Shown here piece by piece: positions 1 through 6,530 of a stretch of DNA of 6,795 nt (the stretch's first letter is position 1; every line of letters begins with the position of its first letter). Both the position numbers and the translations under genes were made by a program. The notes below the pieces were generated by a model that searched no databases, was not told the origin of the DNA, and saw nothing but the letters and a program-made list of their open reading frames with translations. Source of the DNA: Clostridia bacterium (GTDB lineage Bacteria; UBA6262; WVXT01; JAUXBS01); the NCBI GenBank assembly GCA_030618495.1, contig JAUXDE010000089.1:1-6795 (forward strand), read 5' to 3'.

Positions 1-2
1 GG

Positions 3-2000
3 GTAATGGCGTATAACGGTAACGGTGACAGCGGGTACACAGTGGAACCTTCCACTTATACTCTGCCCGCGGTACCGTCAGCCAATTGCGATAAGAACGC
101 GGGGCAGTGGTACAGTGACGATAACTTTAGTTTCACCAATTCTCTGCCGTTCGGTGAAGGGGGAGTGGAGTACTACCGCTGCGTTTGGGATAACCTGGCA
201 ACGCGCGGGTCCTGGACCGGCAGCGAAACAGCATGGGCTGGAGGAGTCCTTTTAACCACGGCTACAACTACCAATAACTGGTACCTGCACCTGAAATCAT
301 ACAACGGGTATGATATAGGGAACAGCACGACGGTTGATATGGGCCCCTACAAGGCGGACACGTCCGTGCCGGACATAGTTGCCGTTACGGGATTATATGA
401 TGAGGTCTGGCAGAACATCGATGCAGGCCCGGTAATATACTGGACCGACCCGGCTTCTCCATCTAACGATACTTTCTATATATCCAACACCGGGGTTGAC
501 CCGACTTCGGCCGTAAATAACTGGGAAACCACGGGTATAAGCCATGACCTGGCCGACCAGTCTGAGGGGACTACAGAGATAAAGGTGAGGGCGGTAAACG
601 GCTCCGGCACGGAAGGGCCTGTGTACAATTTCATCATAAAATACGACGCTACCGGTCCTGATGTAACCGCGCTGGAATGCAAGACTGAGGACGGCGGTAT
701 AGTAATCCCTGAATTTACCCCCCAGGCTGATAATACGCCGCACTTCTCATGGACGGCACCCGCAACCACTGCCCCTATAGCAGGGTACAGGTATAATATA
801 TCTACGGACAGCAGCGCGGTTCCTTCCGGCGCGTACAACCCCGTAATGTTCGCGGATTACGCGTTAAGCCCGCTTTCGGATGGGGCGACGCATTATTTCG
901 TCGTGCAGTCAAGTGATATTGCAGGCAACGAGGGGACGGTTGCCCGGTTCGGCCTGGTGGTGCAGATGACGATACCCGCTCCGACAGATTTGACATGTAC
1001 ATCAATTGCGGAGCATGAAATAACCCTGACATGGCAGAAGGATGCAAGTCATGTACGGTACAAACTTGAGATGTCTACGGATGATGCCAATTATATTGTG
1101 GAAGCGGATACGGACGTGTTGACGTTAGAAACGTACGTGGATACCGGTTTGAAGGCGGGCACATCGTACTGGTACAGGGTATACGGCTACGACATCTCGT
1201 TCACATCATCAGGACCATCGATAGCCTATAGTACTGTAACAGTATCCGTTGACGTTATACCCCAGCATGAGGATACTCCGGTATCGCTTGATGATGGCAA
1301 AGTTGAGGTGGTGGTAAGCAGTGGTACGTTTGCGGAAGAAAGTTATATTAAGGCTGAAAAATTACAATCACTTGATGGCGGCAAGATAGATAACGCGACG
1401 GGCAAGGAGATTGCGCTTAAAATCGTGTCAGAAACGATAGTTGACCTCAAAGCGTACAACCTGAATGGCTTACTGAGGGGAACAACGGAGTTCTTGAAGG
1501 AAATGAAACTGAAGCTGTACTTTGACGTAGAGCAATTATCTCAGGATGTAGACCCAACAACCCTGCGGATTTTCGTGATGGACGAGTACAGGGAACGTTG
1601 GGTTAAAGTACCCGGGGATCAGCATGTGGAGGCTGATCACATATGGGCGATGGTGGAGCACTTCTCTGTGTACTGTCTCATGGGAGGGGGAAGTATAATA
1701 GATATTAAGGAACTTATCACGTACCCTAACCCTATGGCGACGCAGTGCGTATTTATATTCAGCCTGACGGATGACGCGCTTGTGAGTATAAAAGTATTTA
1801 CCGTAGCGGGCAGGTGCGTGGCTTCCTTGCCTGAGGAAAATCTCAGCGCCGGCTATAACCAGCTGCCGTTAACGGACACGTGGAAAGGACTTGACTCGTT
1901 CGGGGATGAAATGTATTCAGGTATGTATTACTGGCAGGTTACAGCAACAGCCGACGGGGTTACGGAAACAAGAATCTCCAAATTTGTTATCATACGATGA
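3..2000 (+). CDS. Secreted multi-domain Ig/FnIII-like protein with C-terminal sorting domain (5' partial)
   Basis: The reading frame is open to the left edge (the codon before the ATG at 6 is GTA) and the visible N-terminus has no signal peptide, so this is the C-terminal part of a larger protein. Residues below are counted from the ATG at 6. Beta-rich Ig-like modules seem to cover about 1-118, 119-215 and 216-322; two of their junctions carry similar Lys/Tyr-Asp...Pro-Asp segments (near 116-124 and 212-219). A clearer fibronectin type III module covers about 323-412 (IPAPTDLTCTS start, LTW core, SYWYRVYGYD near its end). A further domain at about 426-558 ends in HFSVY (552-556), a pattern I associate with large secreted proteins. 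The last 95 residues begin ITYPNP (YPNP at 573-576) and end SKFVIIR, typical of the Por-secretion/FlgD-like Ig C-terminal domain. In Bacteroidetes that domain directs export by the type IX system. The protein is probably surface-attached or released; an adhesive or structural role is inference. No catalytic motif is visible. Confidence 0.85.
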   Translation, partial: VMAYNGNGDSGYTVEPSTYTLPAVPSANCDKNAGQWYSDDNFSFTNSLPFGEGGVEYYRCVWDNLATRGSWTGSETAWAGGVLLTTATTTNNWYLHLKSYNGYDIGNSTTVDMGPYKADTSVPDIVAVTGLYDEVWQNIDAGPVIYWTDPASPSNDTFYISNTGVDPTSAVNNWETTGISHDLADQSEGTTEIKVRAVNGSGTEGPVYNFIIKYDATGPDVTALECKTEDGGIVIPEFTPQADNTPHFSWTAPATTAPIAGYRYNISTDSSAVPSGAYNPVMFADYALSPLSDGATHYFVVQSSDIAGNEGTVARFGLVVQMTIPAPTDLTCTSIAEHEITLTWQKDASHVRYKLEMSTDDANYIVEADTDVLTLETYVDTGLKAGTSYWYRVYGYDISFTSSGPSIAYSTVTVSVDVIPQHEDTPVSLDDGKVEVVVSSGTFAEESYIKAEKLQSLDGGKIDNATGKEIALKIVSETIVDLKAYNLNGLLRGTTEFLKEMKLKLYFDVEQLSQDVDPTTLRIFVMDEYRERWVKVPGDQHVEADHIWAMVEHFSVYCLMGGGSIIDIKELITYPNPMATQCVFIFSLTDDALVSIKVFTVAGRCVASLPEENLSAGYNQLPLTDTWKGLDSFGDEMYSGMYYWQVTATADGVTETRISKFVIIR

Positions 2001-2116
2001 TTTTATAACGGACATCCCTAATCAGGCATTTCCGGAGTGCCGCGCAAGCCTGAATTGGAATGACATTATAATACACAGGGATTGAAATTCATACTCTACC
2101 TTTAACTATTCTCTTC

Positions 2117-2147
2117 AGGATAGTTTCTACCGAAACAATCCTCTTTT
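2117..2147 (+). terminator. Probable rho-independent terminator of the secreted-protein gene
   Basis: The sequence shows a hairpin: AGGAT (2117-2121) pairs with ATCCT (2138-2142), there is one A-A mismatch, GTTTC (2123-2127) pairs with GAAAC (2132-2136), and the loop is the 4-nt TACC. The tract TCTTTT (2142-2147) follows directly. It lies about 117 nt after the upstream stop codon. The T-tract is on the + strand side only, so it would stop rightward transcripts. The stem has moderate GC and the U-tract is short, so efficiency is uncertain. Confidence 0.55.
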
Positions 2148-2164
2148 AACCAATTCTTACCATA

Positions 2165-2203
2165 AGCTAATTATGTAACTTCCTATTTCAAGGAAAATTA
2201 GCT
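2165..2203. repeat. Inverted repeat with one-sided bulge
   Basis: AGCTAATT (2165-2172) is the exact reverse complement of AATTAGCT (2196-2203). Nested inside, TTCCT (2180-2184) pairs with AGGAA (2191-2195) around a 6-nt loop. The 7 nt ATGTAAC (2173-2179) are left unpaired on one side only. No T-tract follows on either strand, so it is not a standard terminator. It lies just upstream of the predicted promoter and may be an operator or the decayed remnant of another element; its function is unknown. Confidence 0.5.
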
Positions 2204-2209
2204 GTACTA

Positions 2210-2238
2210 TTGTATTAATATTAATAATTTTATATAAT
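2210..2238 (+). promoter_or_regulatory. Candidate sigma-70-type promoter for the lipoprotein/TonB operon
   Basis: A consensus TATAAT at 2233-2238 lies 17 nt after TTGTAT (2210-2215), which matches the -35 consensus only in its TTG. Initiation would fall near 2245, giving a leader of about 45 nt before the ATG at 2289. A second TATAAT at 2260-2265 has no recognisable -35 partner. Such an AT-rich region yields -10-like words by chance, so the call rests mainly on the spacing and on the position in front of the operon. A 14-bp palindrome overlaps the -35 and the spacer. Confidence 0.4.
2213..2226. promoter_or_regulatory. 14-bp perfect palindrome, possible operator
   Basis: TATTAATATTAATA is its own reverse complement. 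It overlaps the end of the candidate -35 element and runs into the spacer, where a dimeric repressor could block RNA polymerase. The word TATTAATAT recurs at 2254-2262, 41 nt downstream. It does not match the Fur box closely enough to name a regulator, and in DNA this AT-rich a palindrome of this length can occur by chance. Confidence 0.3.
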
Positions 2239-2288
2239 AGTATGATATTGTTTTATTAATATAATTATTTTTACGGGGAATGGATTTA

Positions 2289-2654
2289 ATGAAAAATATT
2301 CTTTTACCTGTATTGTTTTGTTTTCTTATGCTTACCGGCTGCAGTTTATTAGGGCTTAAAAAGACAACCGTAGTAACATCTTACTACAGAACAAAGGAAA
2401 TCCTTGCTGTAATACACAGGAAGGGGGACATGCGCCACGGCTCTGCCGTCAAGTACTACAAGAACGGGAATGTCATGGAAGAAGCAGCCTACAAGGAAAA
2501 CAAAAAAGACGGTGTTAACAATTCGTATTTTGAAAACGGCAATATTAAACTGGAAAAAGTTTACAGCCAGGGAATACTCGTCAGCCTGAGGGAATACGAT
2601 AAGGATGGCAACCTTATAAAGGAGGAAACCTACGAGGGAGAGGAAGAAGAATAG
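2289..2654 (+). CDS. Small lipoprotein with YwqK/MORN-like repeats
   Basis: The product has 121 residues and starts with a lipoprotein signal peptide: Lys2, a hydrophobic core and the lipobox LTGC with Cys18 as the lipidation site. Ser19 at the +2 position favours outer-membrane delivery under the E. coli rule. The ATG at 2289 is preferred to the one at 2280 because ACGGGGAA (2273-2280) then lies at Shine-Dalgarno distance, whereas it would overlap the earlier start. The mature part carries three degenerate repeats of 23-24 residues, starting at Tyr56, Tyr80 and Tyr103 (YYKNGN, YFENGN, YDKDGN, each followed by E..Y). These match the MORN-2/YwqK type, which databases often label as an antitoxin; no toxin partner is visible, so that label should not be taken as function. 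An acidic tail (EGEEEE) closes the protein. As first gene of the operon it may be an envelope partner of the receptor, which is inference. Its last codons supply the purine-rich sequence upstream of the next gene. Confidence 0.85.
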   Translation: MKNILLPVLFCFLMLTGCSLLGLKKTTVVTSYYRTKEILAVIHRKGDMRHGSAVKYYKNGNVMEEAAYKENKKDGVNNSYFENGNIKLEKVYSQGILVSLREYDKDGNLIKEETYEGEEEE

Positions 2655-2670
2655 TATTCGCGCAGTAATC

Positions 2671-3342
2671 ATGCTGATAATGCTAATTGCTGTCGCTTCT
2701 CCTGATACCTCAGCAGAGTTCTGGGATGACGAAAAGCCGCTAGAAATTAACGGTAACCCCTCCGGCTATATCCTGAACGGCAAAGAAAAATATGTAAATA
2801 TAATCGGCGATTTTAATTACGGTATTTCAGACAGGCTCACGATAGGGACTGTTCTACTGATGGACCTTTTTTTGATGGCTAACATCAATATGAGGGTTGC
2901 ACTGATGCACGAGGGTGACAGGAAACCCGCTCTTTCGCTGAATGCGTCGGGAATGATAGCTCTTCTCTCGGGATCGCAGTTCGGTGGCTACATGGACATG
3001 GGCAATGAAAGCGTTTATTCCTATAGATTATCGTTGGGCGCAAGTAAATCCATAAGGCCGGGATTCTGCTTGCACGGTTCTACCGGAATATCTTATATGG
3101 AAACAGGGAACGAAGATTTTTTCGGGTACGCTGACTTATTAGGGGGGGATATCAATGATATATATGTCGGGATGGGAACACATTACAAGTTTAACAAGAA
3201 ACTGATGGGCATCGGCAGCGTTAATTACTCTTTCACTTCAGTCAGGCTTCAGCCGCGTATCAGTATTTTGTGGGCAGCGACTGCTTCCTTCAGGGTTCTT
3301 ATTGGAGTGCCGTTTATATTCAATCTATACTGGCAATTTTAA
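2671..3342 (+). CDS. Small outer-membrane beta-barrel protein, function unknown (start uncertain)
   Basis: From the first in-frame ATG this is 223 residues. It has alternating amphipathic strands with Gly/aromatic-rich turns (YGISDRLTIGT, YRLSLGASKS, YVGMGTHYKF) and ends in LYWQF. A terminal Phe is the usual signal for outer-membrane barrel assembly; 8-10 strands are plausible. I do not recognise a family. The start is odd. The ATG at 2671 has no Shine-Dalgarno sequence and would give a signal peptide without a basic N-region. In-frame codons upstream back to the TAA at 2617-2619 include no ATG, GTG, TTG or CTG. An ATT at 2656, one nucleotide after the lipoprotein stop, would add Arg and yield a convincing signal peptide ending SPDTSA before EFWDD. 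Translation is probably coupled to the lipoprotein gene. The stop lies 2 nt before the receptor start, indicating co-transcription. Confidence 0.75.
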   Translation: MLIMLIAVASPDTSAEFWDDEKPLEINGNPSGYILNGKEKYVNIIGDFNYGISDRLTIGTVLLMDLFLMANINMRVALMHEGDRKPALSLNASGMIALLSGSQFGGYMDMGNESVYSYRLSLGASKSIRPGFCLHGSTGISYMETGNEDFFGYADLLGGDINDIYVGMGTHYKFNKKLMGIGSVNYSFTSVRLQPRISILWAATASFRVLIGVPFIFNLYWQF

Positions 3343-3344
3343 AC

Positions 3345-5867
3345 ATGAAAAAAATATTATTAATTACATTACTTCTGTCTTCAGGTTTTCTGCAAACTCC
3401 TGTTCATGCAGCGCCGAGAAATATTACTATTTACGGTAAGGTTAACGATGAAATAACCGGCAGGCCGGTTGACGGGGTAAAAATAATTATTGAACCTTCA
3501 GATAAGCCGGCAGAGCCGGCTCCTGTCACGCGTCCCCTTACTCCCGGAACTACGGACACACTTACTCCCGGCTCCACCAAACAGCTAAGCGCGCCGGTCA
3601 AAGAAGAACCAATAGCCTTCTACACGGATTTGAACGGTAATTATAGAATATCAATATCTTCAGGGGAGTACACGCTCGAGTTCAGGAAGAAGGACTACCA
3701 GAAACAGGTCAGGAAGGTAAGCCTTAAACGGGGAAGAAGCAAGTTAAACGTGAAAATGCTCAATTTTGCAACCTATCTGGCTAAAGAAATTGTTGTTAAA
3801 GCAAGGGAACCCGTTTACAAAAAGCCTTCAGTCAGCAGGGAAACGCTTACCAGGAAAGAAATAAAAAAGATAGCCGGCCCCAAAGAGGACATCTTTGATG
3901 CGGTCAAAATACTCCCGGGACTGGCAATCGCAGATGACTACTCCGCAGAGTTTGCCATAAGGGGAGGAGACCCGGACGAAACCGGGGTGTACCTTGACAA
4001 TTCAAAGGTTTTAAGCCCGTTTCACATGGAAGCGACAGGAGAGGGGATATCCGGAGGGCTGGTTACAGTATTCAATAATGACATGATAGAAAACGTTACC
4101 CTGTACACCGGGGGATTCCCCGCAAGATTCGGAGACGCAATGAGCGGCGTGCTTGAAATAGAGACAAGAAATGCAGGGGAAGGCGAACTGGAAGGCAAGC
4201 TGGGCTTAAGCCTTATTGACGCAAGGTTCTACTTTAACTTACCCATTAGCGACAAGTTCGGGATATCGGTTGCCGGGAGAAGAAATTACATGGACCTGCT
4301 TCTGGGAATGCTCACGGGAGGGTCGTCACCGGGAGGCGAACACGTGGAAGCTGAAACGGCGGATTTTATTTTCCCCTCGTTCTGGGACCTTCACCTGAAG
4401 CTGGATTGGGAAATTGGGAAGAAGGACAACCTGTCCTTCTATGTCCTGCCAACGGGAAACTTCGCCTCTATTGACTTTGAAGGCGTCGTTGATTACCCCG
4501 AGGACATGCCTCTTATCGGGGGAAAGACGAGCTCCTATACTTCTACCATGAAATGGGACACCAGGGGCATCCTTGCCTACTCGCTCTGGGAACACGAGTT
4601 TTCCGAAAAACTGTCTTCTCTCTTCACCCTTAGCTACAATCAAAAAGAATACGATATCATAAGCCAGATTGTGTCAACTGAGCCTGAAATAGACCTTGAT
4701 GCATACCAGAAAATACTCGGAAGAAACCTTGAGGTCAATTCTGAACTGCTGTATTCGCCGGTGGAATCACATAACATAAGATGCGGTGTCAGCTTCAAAC
4801 CGACGCTGGTAACTGTTGACGCCAAAAACCCGGAACCTGACCCATTCAAATTTGTTGTAAATCATGACACAGAAACGGATCATTACGAATTCATTATTCC
4901 TTACACCACAACAACGCTTCATCTTGCTTCATATTACGCTTCAGCGTATATACAGGACAGGTGGGAGGTTGCTGACAGGCTTTATGCGGATTTTGGATTA
5001 AGGCTTGATTACCTGGAATGGAACATGGGCTCCTATTCCAATTCCCTGTTAAGCCCAAGGCTCGGTATTTCATACGGTATAACACAAAAGATAACCGCCC
5101 GCACGGCATGGGGATATTTCTACCAGCACCCGTCAATTGAAGACTTCCTCCCTGAATATGGAGGACATACGGGATTAACAGCCTTAAAAGCGGAACATTT
5201 AATAGTCTCTATAGAAGGGGAACTGCCCTTTAACACTTCTTTAAAACTTGAAGGATACGTAAAGGATTACGATAATCTGATATCCGTTTCAACAACCGAA
5301 CTTGCCGATATAGAGGATGCTGCTGAAAAGGATATTTACAAGAAGTACAACGAAGGCGAAGGATACGCCATGGGTGTTGAATTTATGATTAAGAACAAAC
5401 TCTCGGAAAGATTTTCGGCTTGGTTGTCATACACGCTTTCAAGCGCCATGAAAAAGGAACACGGAGATGATAAGTATTATTACTTTGATTACGACAGGAC
5501 CCATATATTAACGACCAATATAAGTTGTCAGCCGATAAGAAGGTTGGAAGTGGGCATCTCCTGGAAGTGGTTTTCAGGAAAGCCCTATACCCCGAGAACC
5601 AGGAAAGACGAGGATGCCGGTGGATACTATGAATCCAAAAGAGGTGAGAAAAACTCATTGCGGACTCCCCCTTATAACAGGGTTGACCTCAGGGTTAGCA
5701 GAAAATTCATGTTTAGTAAATGGCATTTAACCGCTTATTTAGAAATGATCAACATTTTTAACAAACTGAACGTGAGCAGTTATCACTGGAACAGCATAGA
5801 AGGCAAGCAGGAAGCGTCTTATATGCTCCCATTTATTCCGTTTTTTGGACTTGAAGCAAAATTTTAA
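3345..5867 (+). CDS. TonB-dependent outer-membrane receptor with carboxypeptidase-regulatory-like N-terminal domain
   Basis: This 840-residue outer-membrane protein is a gated barrel that imports a ligand using energy passed by TonB. The ATG at 3345 is chosen over in-frame upstream codons because it opens a good signal peptide (MKKILL..., cleavage near HA22-A23) 2 nt after the previous stop. A CarboxypepD_reg-like beta-sandwich covers about 27-130 (YGKVNDEITGRPVDGV; TDLNGNYRISISSGEYTL), interrupted by a Pro/Thr-rich insert at 54-89. EIVVKA (148-153) is a likely TonB box. The plug spans about 165-275 with FAIRGGDPDE from 203 and GGFPARFGDAMSG at 256-268. The rest is a barrel of likely 22 strands (family knowledge) ending LEAKF with terminal Phe. 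Length and layout fit receptors common in Bacteroidetes and related phyla. No Shine-Dalgarno sequence is obvious, so translational coupling is likely. ExbB and ExbD follow 48 nt downstream. The substrate (iron chelate, cobalamin, glycan or peptide) cannot be decided: no SusD partner or known biosynthetic gene is present. Confidence 0.92.
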   Translation: MKKILLITLLLSSGFLQTPVHAAPRNITIYGKVNDEITGRPVDGVKIIIEPSDKPAEPAPVTRPLTPGTTDTLTPGSTKQLSAPVKEEPIAFYTDLNGNYRISISSGEYTLEFRKKDYQKQVRKVSLKRGRSKLNVKMLNFATYLAKEIVVKAREPVYKKPSVSRETLTRKEIKKIAGPKEDIFDAVKILPGLAIADDYSAEFAIRGGDPDETGVYLDNSKVLSPFHMEATGEGISGGLVTVFNNDMIENVTLYTGGFPARFGDAMSGVLEIETRNAGEGELEGKLGLSLIDARFYFNLPISDKFGISVAGRRNYMDLLLGMLTGGSSPGGEHVEAETADFIFPSFWDLHLKLDWEIGKKDNLSFYVLPTGNFASIDFEGVVDYPEDMPLIGGKTSSYTSTMKWDTRGILAYSLWEHEFSEKLSSLFTLSYNQKEYDIISQIVSTEPEIDLDAYQKILGRNLEVNSELLYSPVESHNIRCGVSFKPTLVTVDAKNPEPDPFKFVVNHDTETDHYEFIIPYTTTTLHLASYYASAYIQDRWEVADRLYADFGLRLDYLEWNMGSYSNSLLSPRLGISYGITQKITARTAWGYFYQHPSIEDFLPEYGGHTGLTALKAEHLIVSIEGELPFNTSLKLEGYVKDYDNLISVSTTELADIEDAAEKDIYKKYNEGEGYAMGVEFMIKNKLSERFSAWLSYTLSSAMKKEHGDDKYYYFDYDRTHILTTNISCQPIRRLEVGISWKWFSGKPYTPRTRKDEDAGGYYESKRGEKNSLRTPPYNRVDLRVSRKFMFSKWHLTAYLEMINIFNKLNVSSYHWNSIEGKQEASYMLPFIPFFGLEAKF
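3505..3521. repeat. Perfect 7-bp hairpin inside the receptor gene
   Basis: AGCCGGC (3505-3511) and GCCGGCT (3515-3521) form a perfect inverted repeat around a 3-nt loop. It lies in the codons for DKPAEPAP at the start of the Pro/Thr-rich insert of the receptor's N-terminal domain. It may be only a by-product of the repetitive Pro/Ala codons. Confidence 0.5.
3537..3584 (+). repeat. Two-copy 24-bp coding repeat in the receptor linker
   Basis: CTTACTCCCGG occurs at 3537-3547 and again at 3561-3571, a 24-nt period that encodes LTPGTTDT then LTPGSTKQ (residues 65-80). The second copy has diverged in its last half. The unit keeps frame, so copy number could change without breaking the gene. Confidence 0.6.
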
Positions 5868-5915
5868 GTAAGTGTTGTGAAGTTTCTAATACGCTAAAGA
5901 AAGGCAGGGACTAAC

Positions 5916-6530
5916 ATGTTTTATTCAATGTGGAACTGGTTGTCAAAAGGCGGCCCCGTAATGATAGCCATAGTTGGCTTTTCGGTTGTCGCTATTACCT
6001 TCATCATTGAGAGGTTCAAATACTTTCGTAAACTAAGGCACGATGAAACACTCTTCACTGAAAGTTTTACAAAACTCTGGGACAAGAACAAGACAGCTGA
6101 AATCATCAAACTCTGCGAGAGCACCCCGGGACCGCTGGCAAAGGTAATGAAAGCGGGCGTTGTTGCCTACAAGAAAAATCCCAAGGCAATAAAGGCGAGG
6201 ATGCATGAAGTAGTGATATCTGAGGTTCCAAAACTTGAAAGGTACCTTTCGCTTATCGCTGTTATAGCGACCATAGAGCCCATGCTTGGCCTGCTGGGCA
6301 CGGTGGTGGGCATGATACGCGCCTTTACTGTAATCGCGCTTAAAGGCACGGGAGACCCACAGGAACTTGCGGGCGGGATATCGGAAGCGTTAATCACCAC
6401 AGAGGCAGGGCTGATAACAGCCATACCTCTTATATACCTTCACAGCGTACTTTCAAACAGGGTTGACCTGATTACCTCCGACATAGAAAGAGGAGTAACA
6501 AACTTCATAGCAATGGTGGAGGAAAAATAA
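5916..6530 (+). CDS. exbB: ExbB/TolQ/MotA-family proton channel subunit
   Basis: The product has 204 residues and is an inner-membrane protein that, with ExbD, uses proton flow to drive TonB. Three transmembrane segments are visible: about 13-31, 110-140 and 154-180, with a cytoplasmic domain between the first two. Family motifs are present: PMLGLLGTVVGMI (122-134) and GGISEALITTEAGLITAIP (153-171). By position, Thr129, Glu157 and Thr162 match E. coli ExbB Thr148, Glu176 and Thr181, the polar residues of the channel. Two extra acidic residues, Glu121 and Glu163, flank these sites. The start at 5916 has AGGGA (5906-5910) 5 nt upstream. The gene lies 48 nt after the receptor with no terminator-like hairpin between, and its TAA overlaps the exbD ATG by one base. 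The receptor upstream favours an ExbB role over TolQ or MotA, though the sequence alone cannot exclude a TolQ-like function. Confidence 0.9.
   Translation: MFYSMWNWLSKGGPVMIAIVGFSVVAITFIIERFKYFRKLRHDETLFTESFTKLWDKNKTAEIIKLCESTPGPLAKVMKAGVVAYKKNPKAIKARMHEVVISEVPKLERYLSLIAVIATIEPMLGLLGTVVGMIRAFTVIALKGTGDPQELAGGISEALITTEAGLITAIPLIYLHSVLSNRVDLITSDIERGVTNFIAMVEEK
6515..6523 (+). promoter_or_regulatory. Strong Shine-Dalgarno sequence for exbD
   Basis: GGTGGAGGA lies inside the last codons of exbB, with its GGAGG core (6518-6522) 7 nt before the ATG at 6530. It fixes the exbD start and, with the 1-nt stop/start overlap, suggests coupled translation of the two motor subunits. Confidence 0.8.

Larger units (their letters stand above)
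2001..2279. other. Intergenic region with terminator, inverted repeat and promoter-like sequence
   Basis: No convincing gene lies here; the only frame crossing part of it is a continuation out of the upstream gene in another frame. The left half holds a terminator-like hairpin, the middle a bulged inverted repeat, and the right third (from about 2205) is extremely AT-rich and promoter-like. This marks a transcriptional boundary between the upstream secreted-protein gene and the lipoprotein/TonB operon. Confidence 0.75.

Noticed and set aside
393-1047. Open frames on the minus strand opposite the first gene
   Set aside because: They have low-complexity or unnatural composition, no ribosome sites, and lie opposite a clearly coding frame.
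1617-1638. 7-bp inverted repeat GATCAGC/GCTGATC
   Set aside because: It lies within well-supported coding sequence with an 8-nt loop, as expected by chance in a window of this size.
2023-2053. Hairpin with CAGGC/GCCTG or GGCA/TGCC pairing as the terminator of the first gene
   Set aside because: The stems are short or have a long loop, and no T-tract follows. The hairpin at 2117-2147 is a better terminator.
2205-2270. Fur box controlling the TonB operon
   Set aside because: The AT-rich palindromes lack the GATAAT/ATTATC hexamer pattern, so an iron-regulation claim is not supported.
2001-2279. Small gene, tRNA or riboswitch in the intergenic region
   Set aside because: I saw no start with a ribosome site, no cloverleaf pattern and no recognisable cobalamin or other riboswitch core.
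2280-2288. Lipoprotein start at the ATG at 2280
   Set aside because: The only Shine-Dalgarno-like sequence (GGGGAA, 2275-2280) touches this ATG but sits at proper distance from the ATG at 2289, which also gives the cleaner signal peptide.
2289-2654. Toxin-antitoxin role for the YwqK-like lipoprotein
   Set aside because: It has a lipoprotein signal peptide and no toxin gene beside it; the family name alone is not evidence.
3270-3344. Longer start for the TonB receptor at the ATG at 3270, overlapping the barrel gene
   Set aside because: The extra 25 residues would bury the good signal peptide that begins at 3345, and they overlap the coding end of the previous gene.
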